Origin: Karstenula rhodostoma CBS 690.94
Taxonomy: Eukaryota; Ascomycota; Dothideomycetes; Pleosporales; Didymosphaeriaceae
Direction of reading: 5' to 3'
Length of the DNA stretch: 64,000 nucleotides
Assembly (NCBI GenBank): GCA_010093485.1
Contig: MU001496.1
Span: 1,121,666-1,185,665, forward strand
Under the pieces are notes generated by a model, which did no database searches, had not been told where the DNA came from, and saw nothing but the letters and a program-made list of their open reading frames with translations. The position numbers and the translations under genes were made by a program. This document shows positions 41,148-51,368 of this stretch, piece by piece; positions within the stretch are counted from its first letter, which is position 1; every line of letters begins with the position of its first letter.

Positions 41148-42623
41148 TCAAGACGTCCAGTGAGGCACCTGCGCCTTGTCGCCAATCACGCCGTCCTTCC
41201 CATCGACACCATTGTCAATCTTCGCCGGAGTCGGCCTCTTGAAATGCGGCTTGAGTGGCTCCCAGCTCTCCGCATTGTACCCCTCCTGCACCTTTTTGCA
41301 CTTTTTCAGGCCCCAGTCGGTCACGCCGACCATCAGGCAGCTCTCGAACATGAACGCCATGCTGCCCTCGCCGACCTTGTGCGGCTGCAACTCGGCATTG
41401 GATGCTTTCTCGTGGGTAGAAGCATCTGGACCGTGGCCTGCCATCACGTTGTGCAGCGATGCGCCGGCGGGCTGGAATCCCCCACCGGTTTTGGCGTCGT
41501 ATTGTCCTTGGATCAGACCCATGAACTCAGACATGGTGTTGCGGTGGTACCACGGCGGCCGGAATGTGTCCTCGGCGACGAGCCACCGGGGTGGGAAGAT
41601 AACAAAGTCGGCTACCGCGGTCCCTGGGTGATCTGACTGTGCGGTCAAGACGGTGTAGATGGAGGGGTCTGGGTGGTCGAACGAGACGCTGCCCATTGTG
41701 TTGAAGCGACCGAGATCGTACTTGTACGGGTAGTAGAGGCCGTGCCATGCTACAACATCGAAAGGAGTGTGTCCCTGTCTGGCGGAAAAGAGGTGGCCAG
41801 CAAACTTGCACAAGACGTGCCATTCTGTCTCGGTATCCTCGTCGAAGTCCGCGATGGGCGCCTGGAAGTCGCGTGCGTTCGCAAGGCAGTTGGAGCCAAT
41901 GGGGCCTAGCTCTGGCAGCTGGAAGTGACCTTGGTATAGTTCGAGAATGTAACCGCGCACAGGTCCTTGGGGAAGATCTACGCGGTACTTGATGCCGCGC
42001 GGGATGACGCAAATCTCATTTGGTCGCACGAGTAGACGACCAAGCTCTGTGCGGATATCTAGCACACCGTGCTGAGGTACTATGAGGAAGTCTCCATCGG
42101 CGGAATAGAAAGCCTCTTTCTCATCCATGCTCTTTCCTGCTGCGTAGATGTACATGCCGAGGCCCTGCTTCATGGTAGGATCACCAGCACCGGCTACCAG
42201 ATGTAGCGAGTGCACCCAGTCCACGGTCTCGTCGAGGTCGAAGGGGTCCCATCGGAGCTGGTTGGGAATGTGGTGGATCTTCTCGTATGGCTTGTTCTCA
42301 GGGTTGGTGTTGTATGTGGAGGATTCGCGGGGCTCAAAGTTGCTGTGTCCGCACGAAGGCAGCACGCGGTACATCCACGTCTGCTGGTTTTCATGTCGTG
42401 GTGCAGTGAAGGCGGTCCCGGAAAGCTTCTCGGCGTAGAGACCATATGGCGGTTTCTGGGGCGAGTTTGCGCCTATTGGCAGGGCTCCCTCTACTGCTTC
42501 TGATCTTTCACATGTTAGTGGACGTGACTGGATTGAAGCATGACGCGAGACGCACTCATGGTAGGAGTTGAAGCCATTCTGATACCGATACTTTTCTTTG
42601 TGGGCGAACTGTGAGGAAGGCAT
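41148..42623 (-). CDS. hmgA: Homogentisate 1,2-dioxygenase
   Basis: Fe(II) dioxygenase that opens the ring of homogentisate to maleylacetoacetate, the central step of Phe/Tyr/phenylacetate breakdown. Exons 42623-42556 and 42504-41148 join across a 51-base intron to 474 residues. The protein starts [20 protein letters not shown], with the conserved [20 protein letters not shown] and [20 protein letters not shown] blocks. It contains [20 protein letters not shown] with [15 protein letters not shown]. The iron-site region is [17 protein letters not shown] (His and Glu ligands) and [11 protein letters not shown] (His ligand). Relatives are 438-450 residues; the extra length is mostly in the C-terminal tail ([20 protein letters not shown] onward). 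It is divergent from fahA. An in-frame-looking 82-codon frame just upstream (42804) is not part of this gene. Confidence 0.95.
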   Translation of the reverse strand: MPSSQFAHKEKYRYQNGFNSYHECVSRHASIQSRPLTCERSEAVEGALPIGANSPQKPPYGLYAEKLSGTAFTAPRHENQQTWMYRVLPSCGHSNFEPRESSTYNTNPENKPYEKIHHIPNQLRWDPFDLDETVDWVHSLHLVAGAGDPTMKQGLGMYIYAAGKSMDEKEAFYSADGDFLIVPQHGVLDIRTELGRLLVRPNEICVIPRGIKYRVDLPQGPVRGYILELYQGHFQLPELGPIGSNCLANARDFQAPIADFDEDTETEWHVLCKFAGHLFSARQGHTPFDVVAWHGLYYPYKYDLGRFNTMGSVSFDHPDPSIYTVLTAQSDHPGTAVADFVIFPPRWLVAEDTFRPPWYHRNTMSEFMGLIQGQYDAKTGGGFQPAGASLHNVMAGHGPDASTHEKASNAELQPHKVGEGSMAFMFESCLMVGVTDWGLKKCKKVQEGYNAESWEPLKPHFKRPTPAKIDNGVDGKDGVIGDKAQVPHWTS

Positions 42624-43082
42624 CGTGGATATCTGTGTAGTCCGGGTTGAAGAACTCGGTGAGGTTGCGCTTGGTCAAAGGCACAGTGCTCTTCGGGACC
42701 TTCTTTCGGCGGATGGGGAGTTTTTGAAGCAGCGCCTGCAGCCTGTTCCTGGGGTGCAGTGGGGTGTGGGGATCGTCATATGCGTGGTCCGACGGCAAGG
42801 CCATGGCTGCTGGGATGGCGGCTTAGGGCGGCTTGCGATTCCGTGCACAAAGGCAGCTCGCGTTTGGCGGACGCGATGCAGCAGCGGAATTGTTGCGCCG
42901 GACCCTGGCCTACTCGCTAGTGCCCGTGCATATCCCCCGCCTTCCTTCCGCCATTCCGTCACCAACCGCCGGAGAAGGCTTGTCGAGATGAAGGCCGCAC
43001 CGGGACTCGACTTGTGCGGCCTGTGTTGGCCTTCTCGAGCACAAGAATACTGGCCCGAAGCACCTCCGTCCGTAGCCTCACC
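42624..43082. promoter_or_regulatory. Divergent promoter, hmgA / fahA
   Basis: 459 bases between the two start codons. Shared control by an aromatic-responsive activator is expected from this arrangement in Aspergillus, but I cannot pick out the binding site. It has GC-rich stretches and no TATA box. A 73-residue-plus frame on each strand here overlaps the real genes and is not called. Confidence 0.5.
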
Positions 43083-44432
43083 ATGCCTTCCCTTCGCTCG
43101 TGGTTCAACATCCCCCGTGGCTCGCACTTCTCGCTTGCCAACATCCCCTTCGGCATCATCTCCACCGCGACTTGCAATTCTCCGCGTGTTGCAGTTGCCA
43201 TTGGCGACCATGCCCTGGACCTCGAAGCCTTCGCTGCACAGAATGGCTTCTCCGCCCTGTCCACGGTCCAGCCACACCAGGCTGTCTTTTCCGAGCCCTC
43301 ATTGAATGCTTTTGCTGCCCTTGGCCCGCCAATCCACTCGGTTGTCCGGAAATACATCCAGAGCGTATTCGCCGAAGACACACCATATCCTGACGTCTTG
43401 AAGAACAACCCAGCGCTGCAGAAACAGGCACTCTTTCCCTTGAAAGATGTCCAGAAACATTTACCCTTCAGGATCGGCGACTACACCGACTTCTTCGTGG
43501 GCCTGAACCATGCCTACAACTGCGGCGTCATGTTCCGGGGGGCAGCGAACGCCCTGAACCCCAACTACAAATACCTTCCTGTGGGATACCACGGCCGGGC
43601 CTCCTCGATCGTTCCGTCGGGCACCCCAATCCGCCGTCCCCACGGTCAATTCTTGCCAAACCCAGCCGCAGACGAGAAGGTGCCCGTTTACACGCAAATC
43701 AAGAAACTCGATTACGAGCTCGAGCTAGGCGCCTTCGTCTGCAAGCCGAATAAAATGGGAGAGCCTGTGCCGATTGGCGAGGCCCAAAACAATCTGTTTG
43801 GCCTGGTCATGTTGAACGACTGGTCAGCAAGAGACGTGCAGAGCTGGGAATACATTCCCTTGGGTCCGTTCAATGCGAAGAACTTTGGCAGCAGTATCAG
43901 CACCTGGGTCGTCCTGATGGACGCTCTTGAGCCTTTCAAGGTGAAGGGGATCGAGAATGACAAGGAAGTCCTGTCGTACCTTGAAGAAAAAGACGACAAG
44001 ACTGTGTATGACATTCAACTGAAGGTCGATTTAAAGAGTAAGCTTTCTACACCCGCCAGGTGTCATCATGACTGACATCCGACAGCAAAATCTGGCAGCA
44101 CGACCACCGTCGCCAAGTCGAACGGTCGCCATCTGCTTTGGTCCTTCCCCCAGTGTCTGGCCCACCATACATCTACTGGTTGTAACCTGCAAACCGGTGA
44201 CTTGCTTGGTTCAGGAACGATAAGCGGCACGTCCGCGGAAGAATATGGCTGTCTGCTCGAGGCAACCGAAGGCGGGAAGAAGCCGTTCAAGGTGGGTGAC
44301 GAGGAGCGGACCTTTTTGCAGGACGGCGACGAGGTCACTTTCACAGGCGTCTGCGGGACTGATGAGGAGGCTCTGGTTGGTTTTGGTCAAGTCACTGGCA
44401 GGATAGAGCCGGCGTTGAATCTTGGCTATTAG
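43083..44432 (+). CDS. fahA: Fumarylacetoacetate hydrolase
   Basis: Last enzyme of the homogentisate pathway, splitting fumarylacetoacetate to fumarate and acetoacetate. Exons 43083-44037 and 44086-44432 join across a 48-base intron to 433 residues, the family size. Conserved stretches: SWFNIPRGSHFSLANIPFGI, IGDYTDFFVGLNHAYNCGVM (catalytic Asp and His region), GYHGRASSIVPSGTPIRRP, LDYELELGAFVCKPNKMGEP (metal Glu pair), GLVMLNDWSARDVQSWEYIP with GPFNAKNFGSSISTWVV, HHTSTGCNLQTGDLLGSGTI and FGQVTGRIEPAL. Metal and catalytic residues of the family all appear present. The start is the ATG whose protein begins MPSLRSWFNIP; an upstream in-frame extension to 43014 uses no ATG that fits the family. 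It pairs divergently with hmgA. Confidence 0.95.
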
Positions 44433-45148
44433 TGGTTCTTACATAGATGCAAGCACCTATAGACTCGTTGTAAACCAGGAAATAGCCATTGTCAGTAAAG
44501 CATGGAAGTCAGCATTGAACAGAGACTGTAAAATTGCCCAACCGTTGTCACTTCTGCTCAATCAAGCTAGCCAGTGAAGTGCTTCATGCATCTTGCTGGC
44601 TGTTTTGAATGACGGAAATTATCCGCACACCACGATGCCTAGACAACAATCTACGATATTCACCTCGCACGAAATCACTATCTCATATCGGGAAAACCCC
44701 TTCGGGCAAGTCAAAGAGCCGCACACGACGTAAAGAACAATGCTGCACGCCAAGAGCACACACCGCCACGTGCCTGTGGTTCCTCCACCGCTCCGCCTTG
44801 CGCTAGTGAGCGGCCAAATTCCGTGGTAGCTCTATCGCACCTTTCCCCGCCTTTGGGTGGCATCGGATGTAATTCGGTCGCAGACGGTCGTTGTGGGCAT
44901 CCGAGGCCACAGTCGATCAAATGAGAGGGCCGCAATTGTCACTAGATGACAGGTCGTTTTGCTGTGTACCTTAGCCGCACACTGATGCATCGGATGGTGA
45001 TGCAGCGAGGTCATTGCCAAACTTTATCCACTCCACGTCTTGTTACGGAATATAAGCTTGAATCCCCTCCTACGTGGCTCCAGGTCCTTCGGACTTATTG
45101 TGACTTCTTCCCTTTCCTCATATCGTGGCTAGTGTCACGGAATAGATT
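44433..45148. other. Intergenic, about 720 bases, fahA to P450
   Basis: No maleylacetoacetate isomerase or other gene is found here. A TATAAG element at 45051-45056, about 95 bases upstream of the P450 ATG, is a likely core promoter. Confidence 0.45.
45051..45056 (+). promoter_or_regulatory. Putative TATA element of the P450 gene
   Basis: TATAAG within GGAATATAAGCTTG, 98 bases upstream of the ATG at 45149. Position and sequence suit an inducible fungal promoter; unproven. Confidence 0.4.
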
Positions 45149-46835
45149 ATGACTTTGGCAATTTATGTTGCGGCTGCGGCCGTAGTGATGTACTTCCTCT
45201 ATCGTTTGCTCTATGGCACGGATCAACCGCACATTAAGGGACTTCCGGAGGTAAAAGGACTACCGCTGTTTGGCAGTCTGTACGAGCTTGGAGAAGAGCA
45301 CGCGAAAGTCGCTCAGGGCTGGGTCAAGAAGTATGGGCCGGTCTTTCAGGTGCGAATGGGCAACAGAGTACGTTCTTTCCTGTTATTCCTTCTTCACTTC
45401 CCACATACGAGAGCTCAAGACCTGACCATGGCCCCAGAGAATCGTCTTCGCAAACACCTTCGACTCGGTCCGCCACTTCTGGATCACACACCAATCCGCC
45501 CTGATCTCGCGCCCGACCCTGCACACCTTCCACACTGTCGTCTCCTCCTCCCAGGGCTTCACCATCGGAACCTCCCCCTGGGACGAGTCCTGCAAGAACC
45601 GCCGCAAGGCCGCCGCCACCGCGCTCAACCGTCCAGCCGTCCAGTCTTACATGCCCCACATCGACCTCGAATCCAACGTCAGCATCAAAGAGTTACTCGC
45701 TGACTCAAAGGGCGGAGAAATCGACCTCGATCCGCGCGCGTACTGGCAGCGATATGCGCTCAACACGTCGCTTACGCTCAACTACGGATACCGCATCGAT
45801 GGCGACAAGGACGATAAGTTGCTGCACGAGATTACCGATGTCGAGAGAGGCGTGAGCAACTTCAGGAGCACGAGCAACAACTGGCAAGACTACATCCCGC
45901 TATTGCGGCTCTTCCCGAAGCAGACAAGAGACGCTATTACCTTCAGGGAGAGGCGAGACGTCTATCTGGACTATCTGCTCAAGGGGCTGAAAGACCGCAT
46001 CGCCGCCGGCACCGACAAGCCCTGCATCACCGGCAACATTCTCAAAGACCCCGAGGCCAAGTTGAACGAAGGTGCGCTTCCCCTCCTCCCAACATACCCC
46101 CGACAAACACCTCCCCACTGACACCCCTCCCCAGCGGAAATAAAATCAATCTGCCTCACCATGGTCTCCGCAGGCCTCGACACCGTCCCGGGCAATCTCA
46201 TAATGGGCATCGCCTACCTCGCCTCTCCCGCAGGCCAAGCCATCCAGTCCCGCGCGTATGCCGAAATAAAAAAGGTCTACCCAAACGACGACGCCTGGAC
46301 CCGCTGCCTCGACGAGGAGAAAATCCCCTACATCACCGCCCTCTACAAGGAGATCCTCCGCTTCTGGACCGTCATCCCCATCTGCCTGCCCCGCGTCAGC
46401 ATAAAGGACATACCCTGGAACGGCGTCACCATACCCGCCGGCACCACCTTCTACATGAATGCGTACGCCGCGGATTACGATGAGACGCATTTTAAGAACG
46501 CGAAAAAGTTCGATCCGGAGAGGTACTTGGATGTTGCCGAGGGCGCGGGTACCCCGCATTATGGCTATGGCGCGGGAAGTCGCATGTGCGTCGGCTCGCA
46601 TCTGGGGAACCGTGAGCTGTACACTGCTTTTGTGCGGTTGATCAGTGCATTCGAATTCAAGCCGCCAAAGGACCCGAGGGATGCGCCGATTCTAGACTGT
46701 TTGGAGGCGAACGCGATACCCACCAGTCTGACCATGGAGCCAAAATATTTCAAGGTAGGATTCAAGCCCAGGAATAGGGCCTTATTAGAGAAGTGGATAA
46801 AGGAGAGTGAGGAGAGAACAAAGGAGTTGATGTAG
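45149..46835 (+). CDS. CYP504-type cytochrome P450, (hydroxy)phenylacetate hydroxylase
   Basis: Microsomal P450 expected to hydroxylate phenylacetate or a hydroxyphenylacetate on the way to homogentisate (Aspergillus PhacA/PhacB type). Exons 45149-45367, 45438-46071 and 46135-46835 join in phase to 517 residues, the family length. An N-terminal membrane anchor (IYVAAAAVVMYFLYRLLY) precedes the proline hinge GLPEVKGLPLFGSLYELG. Family-like stretches include IVFANTFDSVRHFWITHQ, SQGFTIGTSPWDESCKNRRK, CLTMVSAGLDTVPGNLIMGI (I-helix, with Ala-Gly-Leu-Asp-Thr replacing the usual A/G-G-x-D/E-T-T), ALYKEILRFW (ExxR), PERYLDV and the heme loop YGYGAGSRMCVGSHLGNRE with its Cys ligand. PhacA versus PhacB cannot be separated by eye. 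It lies in the same orientation as fahA, 716 bases downstream. Confidence 0.9.
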
Positions 46836-47172
46836 ATAAGCAGATGAAAGCGGATCATTGTGAATGTTCTGGGCAAATACCGTATAACGTGTAGACGTCT
46901 CACATGCATGGTTTGTTTCGAGTTATCGAAGATGTTATTGCATTAGGGACTTGATAATGAACCCTTTTCCATAATCGAGGACATGAACGCCCTTACCCCA
47001 GATTCAAATCGATGACTGATTCGTCATTCGGGTATCATAAAGAGGCACCGAGGTGCGTGGAAATAGTCGAAAGCCAGACACTGCGTGCTGAGTTTTGGTG
47101 CAAGACAGCTCACAAAGTGTCGCAAACTTCGACAGTAGTAGAGCCAGACTGGACGGCTCAGTCGAGGAGATT
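46836..47172. other. Convergent 3' intergenic region, 337 bases
   Basis: Between the convergent 3' ends of the P450 and CUS2. AT-rich on the left. Nothing recognised. Confidence 0.4.
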
Positions 47173-48264
47173 TCACTCGTCGTCGTCATCAGTCTTGTCC
47201 CCGTCCATATACGCTTCCATACGACGAACATTGTCCTCGACATCAGAGACATCGTCCCTGTTAGTCTTCTTGAACCTCGGACGATCGTCTGCGACACTGA
47301 GCTCAAGTTTCTCAGAGTTGTATCCCTTGCCGTTGAACGCGTTGACAAAGGCCTCCGCCTCCTCGAACTCCTTGAAGCGTACGGTCAGAATGCCCTCAGG
47401 CTCCTTGTCATAGAGGACGACCTTGGTCACCTCTCCGAACTGCTCAGCCGCGGTCCTCATGTCCTCCTTGATTTCCAGCATAGCGCCCTCGTCTTCCTCG
47501 TCGTTGATCTGATCAAGTGTAAAGGCTTTCTTGATGATCACAAACTTGGCCCACTGGTTCTTCTTGGGCGCGAAAGTCTTCTGAATGTCTTCTTCGTCGT
47601 CGTCTGACCACTCCGCGAGCTTTCTGAAGATGCGTTAGAGAGATACTTAGACCAAACCTCCAATAATCCACTCACCGGTTCAGCTCTGCACGGGTACGCT
47701 CAGCGGCCTTGCGGTCCTTGCGAACGAGTTTGCTCTTAACAACTTCGCCGTCGGTTTCCTTCTTGTAAGACATATCAGCTTCCTGAACCTTCACTACGCC
47801 CTCCGATGTCTGGCCTGGGCGAAACTCCCAACCATCGATGCGCATCACGGCCTGCTGGATCGACTCCTTCTTGAAGTACACAACGAGGACATCGCCGTTG
47901 AAGTCCCCGTGCTCATCAGCGTACATTTTGATACGCGGTTTGCCGTCCACGCCCATCTCGATGATTCCGGCTTTCTTGAAGGTATCCTCAATCTCCTCGA
48001 ACGTGGCGTCGCGAGGGATGTTGGTGGCATAGACAGCACGGTTCTCAAGAACCTTCTGTTGCTTCTTCGATGGAGCCTGTTGATTGTTAGCTACAGAATT
48101 GAAGGAGTGCTGCAACAACATACGCCTTCGGTAGTAGGAGCTTCCTTGCGCTTGTTGCCCGGGCCATGATCGTCAGCGTCACCGCCGCTGTTCTGCGCCT
48201 CCGGTTCTCCGCCATTAGACGCAACTGGCGCAACTGGATCTCCGATATCCTGACGGGCGGACAT
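47173..48264 (-). CDS. CUS2: U2 snRNP RRM factor CUS2 / Tat-SF1-like
   Basis: Splicing factor that binds SF3b and helps fold U2 snRNA before the branch site is engaged (yeast Cus2, human HTATSF1). Exons 48264-48124, 48076-47676 and 47623-47173 join to 330 residues. A polar N-terminus is followed by RRM1 (RAVYATNIPRDATFEEIEDT, RIKMYADEHGDFNGDVLVVY), a Lys/Arg-rich linker (SKLVRKDRKAAERTRAEL), the KLAEWSDDDEED element, then the second RRM of UHM type (FVIIKKAFTLDQI, KVVLYDKEPEGILTVRFKEF). The C-terminus is acidic (DGDKTDDDDE), a short version of the long acidic tail of Tat-SF1. Intron phases fit. The gene is divergent from the TLC-domain gene. Confidence 0.88.
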
Positions 48265-49167
48265 CTTGTTGTTCTCGGTTTTTGTGCCTGAACTTGTTGC
48301 TTGGTTTTAGAGGGACTGCGTAGACAGTAAAGAGCACGCAAGGTATGAACTTTTGTTCTAGGCTTCGGAAGATATCGCTAGACGGACTTGCGAACCTGCA
48401 AATTCACAGCAAGCTGCTCAATGCTTTGTGCCGAAGCAGAAGAAGCTCTGGGCAGCCCCCACGAAAAGTGAGCCTTTTATTGACAGTGCAGACGGCAGAA
48501 AGTCAGGTATGAGCGTGCGAGTGCAAGTGGAAGAGCGCGGGGTGAAGCTGTCGAGCGCCGTTGGGATCAAAATATATGCGCACGGGCCGCTGTCGTAGGC
48601 GCGGTGACGGCAGTCACGCGTTTGTTTGGTGCCTGGCAGGGCCGAATGTTTTTCCGGCAGGCAGCGGGGCGGAGTAATCGTCTGAGCACAGTTAGGCGTT
48701 GCTCTTGGGGGATGAAGGGGGTGCTGACCTGTTCTGGGGTGCTCAATGGATGGCTGCATGGCGAGACTCGGTCGTTAGTCAACTGCAGGGTGGATGCCGT
48801 CCAGCATCGCCATTCCCGAGGGCGTAGAGGAACCTACACTGAGCGTCGCTGGGCATTGAAGCTGTTTCCCGGGGCCTGCAGGGGTGTTCGGGCAGGCAGT
48901 GTGTGTCGTCCAGAGGCGTGATGGAGTGGACATGTCGGTCGGCGCAGGTGCTCGAAGCTCTCCGGGAAAGATGGCGTGCACGGGCGCCTACCCCACCAAC
49001 ATCTGACGGCCTCGCCGTTTCCGAGCTCTTCTCAAACGAGCACACGACTCGAAATCGAACCTGTCGGGGTGCGCCTCCTACGGCAGCTCTTTAATAATCA
49101 TGATTCGGCCACCGTGACTTCTGCTGCTCGTCTCCCTCCACTCCTACACTCTACACGCCACCCCGAC
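48265..49167. promoter_or_regulatory. Divergent intergenic region, CUS2 / TLC gene
   Basis: 903 bases between opposite starts; promoters of both genes should be here. No TATA box is obvious. Several short frames overlap in different phases and none is convincing. Confidence 0.4.
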
Positions 49168-50283
49168 ATGCGCGACCCTATCCCCGCCCCTGCGCTCTCC
49201 ATAGAGCTCACAAAACCCCTCTCTAACGAGCTGTCATTGACTACGTTACCCTATCACGCGCACGAGATCCTACTCGGTTTCCTCTTCTATCATTTCATCC
49301 TCTGCTATCTTTCGCCCACCTTGTCACGGATAGTATGCCCCCAAAGATACAATGGCTTCGACAAGCGCACCCGCTTGAACTGGGACATCCACTGGGTCTC
49401 CATGATCCAGGCCCTGTTCGTCAATGCTGCGGCACTGTACGTGATTTTCAGTGACCCTCAGCGCAAGGAGATGGACTGGAAGGGGCGGCTTTGGGGATAC
49501 ACACCAGCTAGCGGCATGGTGCAAGGCTTCGCTGCAGGTGCGTAAGCTTTTATTTAAGCTCGAAGTGCTTCGTATTGATCTAGCTCGCGAACTCGGGGCA
49601 CTGTCAAGGCAAGTGTATGTAAGTTTGCTCACTGGTACATAGGATACTTCCTATGGGATCTCCAGATCTCGTCGCAATATCTATCGATTTCTGGGGTTGG
49701 CGCACTGGTACATGCCATCGGCGCTTTAGCCGTTACGTGCATTGGTTTCGTAGGCACCCCAACCGCATCAAGACGAAACCTCAATTGGCTGACTCCCTTG
49801 CAGAGACCTTTTGGAAACTACTACGGTCTCTCCTTCGTCTTGTACGAACTCTCAACACCCTTCCTGAACATACACTGGTTCTGCGACAAGCTCGATCTTA
49901 CCGGCTCAAAGATCCAGTTTTACAACGGAATCGCTCTCCTTGCTACGTTCTTCGGCTGCCGCATCGTATGGGGGACGTATCAATCCGTGTTGATCTATTC
50001 CGACATCTATACGGCCATGACAACTTCTCCCTCCGACCCACTAGTGTCGATGCTAGACGAAGGGAAATGCGAAACCAACGCAAGCTCAACTAGTCCTGGT
50101 TATATGAGCGGCTGCGAGGCCGGGGGCCTGCCTATGTGGTTGGTTAGCATCTATCTCGTTGGCAATACCGCTTTGAGCTTATTGAACTTCTACTGGTTCA
50201 GCCAGATGGTAAAGGCTGTCAGGAAGAGGTTCGTGGCGCAACCGGGGAGCAAGACGAACGGCGATACGAAGAAGGGACAGTAG
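49168..50283 (+). CDS. TLC-domain multi-pass membrane protein (TMEM56/TLCD4-like)
   Basis: Exons 49168-49537, 49643-49749 and 49804-50283 join across introns of 105 and 54 bases to 318 residues. Membrane helices: EILLGFLFYHFILCYLSPTL, the segment WVSMIQALFVNAAALYVIF, then FAAGYFLWDLQISSQYL, VGALVHAIGALAVTCIGF, FGNYYGLSFVLYELSTPFLN, IALLATFFGCRIVWGTYQSV and a last helix WLVSIYLVGNTALSLLNFYW. The YFLWD and ELSTPFLNIHWF motifs and spacing are those of TLC (TRAM-LAG1-CLN8) proteins of the TMEM56/FLD type, which act in membrane lipid homeostasis in the ER or plasma membrane. The ceramide-synthase HH motif is absent, so sphingolipid synthase activity is unlikely. The start is the ATG before RDPIPAPAL. 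Confidence 0.87.
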
Positions 50284-50487
50284 GTGGATGCAGGACCATG
50301 ACAGCAGAGTAGGACCTTCTTACACTGTCTATTCAAGTCTAGCCTATCATACATTCAGGACACCTGGGAGCGACGGTTAATGTCCAGTCAGTAGATAATC
50401 GCATCTCCCTACAGGTTTTACGCCAGTCGCAACGCCAGACTAACTCCTGATCCCCCTTTTATAGATGTCCAAATTAAGTGTTCGAGC

Positions 50488-51368
50488 TCATGAATACGGC
50501 GAGCTGTGATGCGGCGAAGAGTGACTGCCAGTTTGCCCTTGATACATTGGTATCGAGGTCCAGGACATAGCTTCCGAGCACACAGGCACACCATAGGAAG
50601 CAGCCCCGTACGGGAACGACCTAACAATCTCAATCTGCAACCACAACAGTTTGCGCGTAGCACCACTTACATCTCTGAAAGCCCGTCGTAGGAAGAAGTA
50701 GTCTCCGAGGTATGCGAAACCGGCGTATACGGCCCCGTCGTCGTGGGATACAGAGCGAATTGCGCCTGCCTGTTCGCTGTCGTGAGGGTGTCGGATGTGA
50801 AGTTGGTATCGTAGAACGACGCTGACGGCTGGAAGAGATAAGAGTGCGGATCCATGAAGCCATATCCCGCCGACATTGGCAACAATGGCGCACTACTACG
50901 GCAGCTCTCGGTGCCCGTTTGGCTGATGAACGGGCTGCCTCCCGGAAGAATACTTTGTCTGCGCTCATCCACAATCGCTGTGTGCTCGAAGAGGTATGGG
51001 CTCGGCGACCTCGCGTAGGACATGTTGTCATCGAGATAGTGAGGCTGGAGAAGAGGCGTTCGGGGTAACGCTGGCTGGGATGAAGGACGGGACCGGCTTC
51101 GCGTAACATCAGTTCTACCTACGGAGAGTCGTTCAGCAGGTGGCAGCAGAGACGTGTGGTAAGAGAGTATACCTGGCTGGGAACTGAAGGTCCTGAGGTG
51201 CTGCACCCACTCGCTTCTCGTCTGCTGTTTCTTGCCCCGGACATATCGACAGGGCGTGCCATTCCGTTGACATCGCTTGCACCCCGGCTTTCCGCCATCG
51301 CACTTAACTTTCCTATCTCTGCAGCGGGCACAAGCAACGTGCTTCATTTCCGGCATCGGTGAGACCAT
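50488..51368 (-). CDS. Short Zn2Cys6 protein
   Basis: Exons 51368-50671 and 50620-50488 are proposed to join across a 50-base intron, giving 276 residues. The zinc cluster is complete: CARCRDRKVKCDGGKPGC with KRCQRNGTPCRY (six Cys with the usual C-x2-C-x6-C-x6-C-x2-C-x6-C spacing) after a short N-terminus, then a basic linker (RGKKQQTRSEW). The rest is disordered and Ser/Pro/Tyr-rich, with no fungal_trans middle domain. Unspliced, the frame ends two bases into the putative donor at GLSEM. The second exon adds a tail (SFPYGAASYGVPVCSEA and so on, ending HHSSPYS) of similar composition, which is the reason I propose splicing. The acceptor is a guess among neighbouring AGs. The ATG at 51368 is the first in frame. 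Likely a DNA-binding regulator; targets unknown. Confidence 0.75.

Noticed and set aside
42556..42804. 82-codon frame overlapping the 5' end of hmgA on the same strand
   Set aside because: It overlaps hmgA exon 1 in a different phase, has no family match, and runs into the hmgA intron; hmgA has a good own start at 42623.
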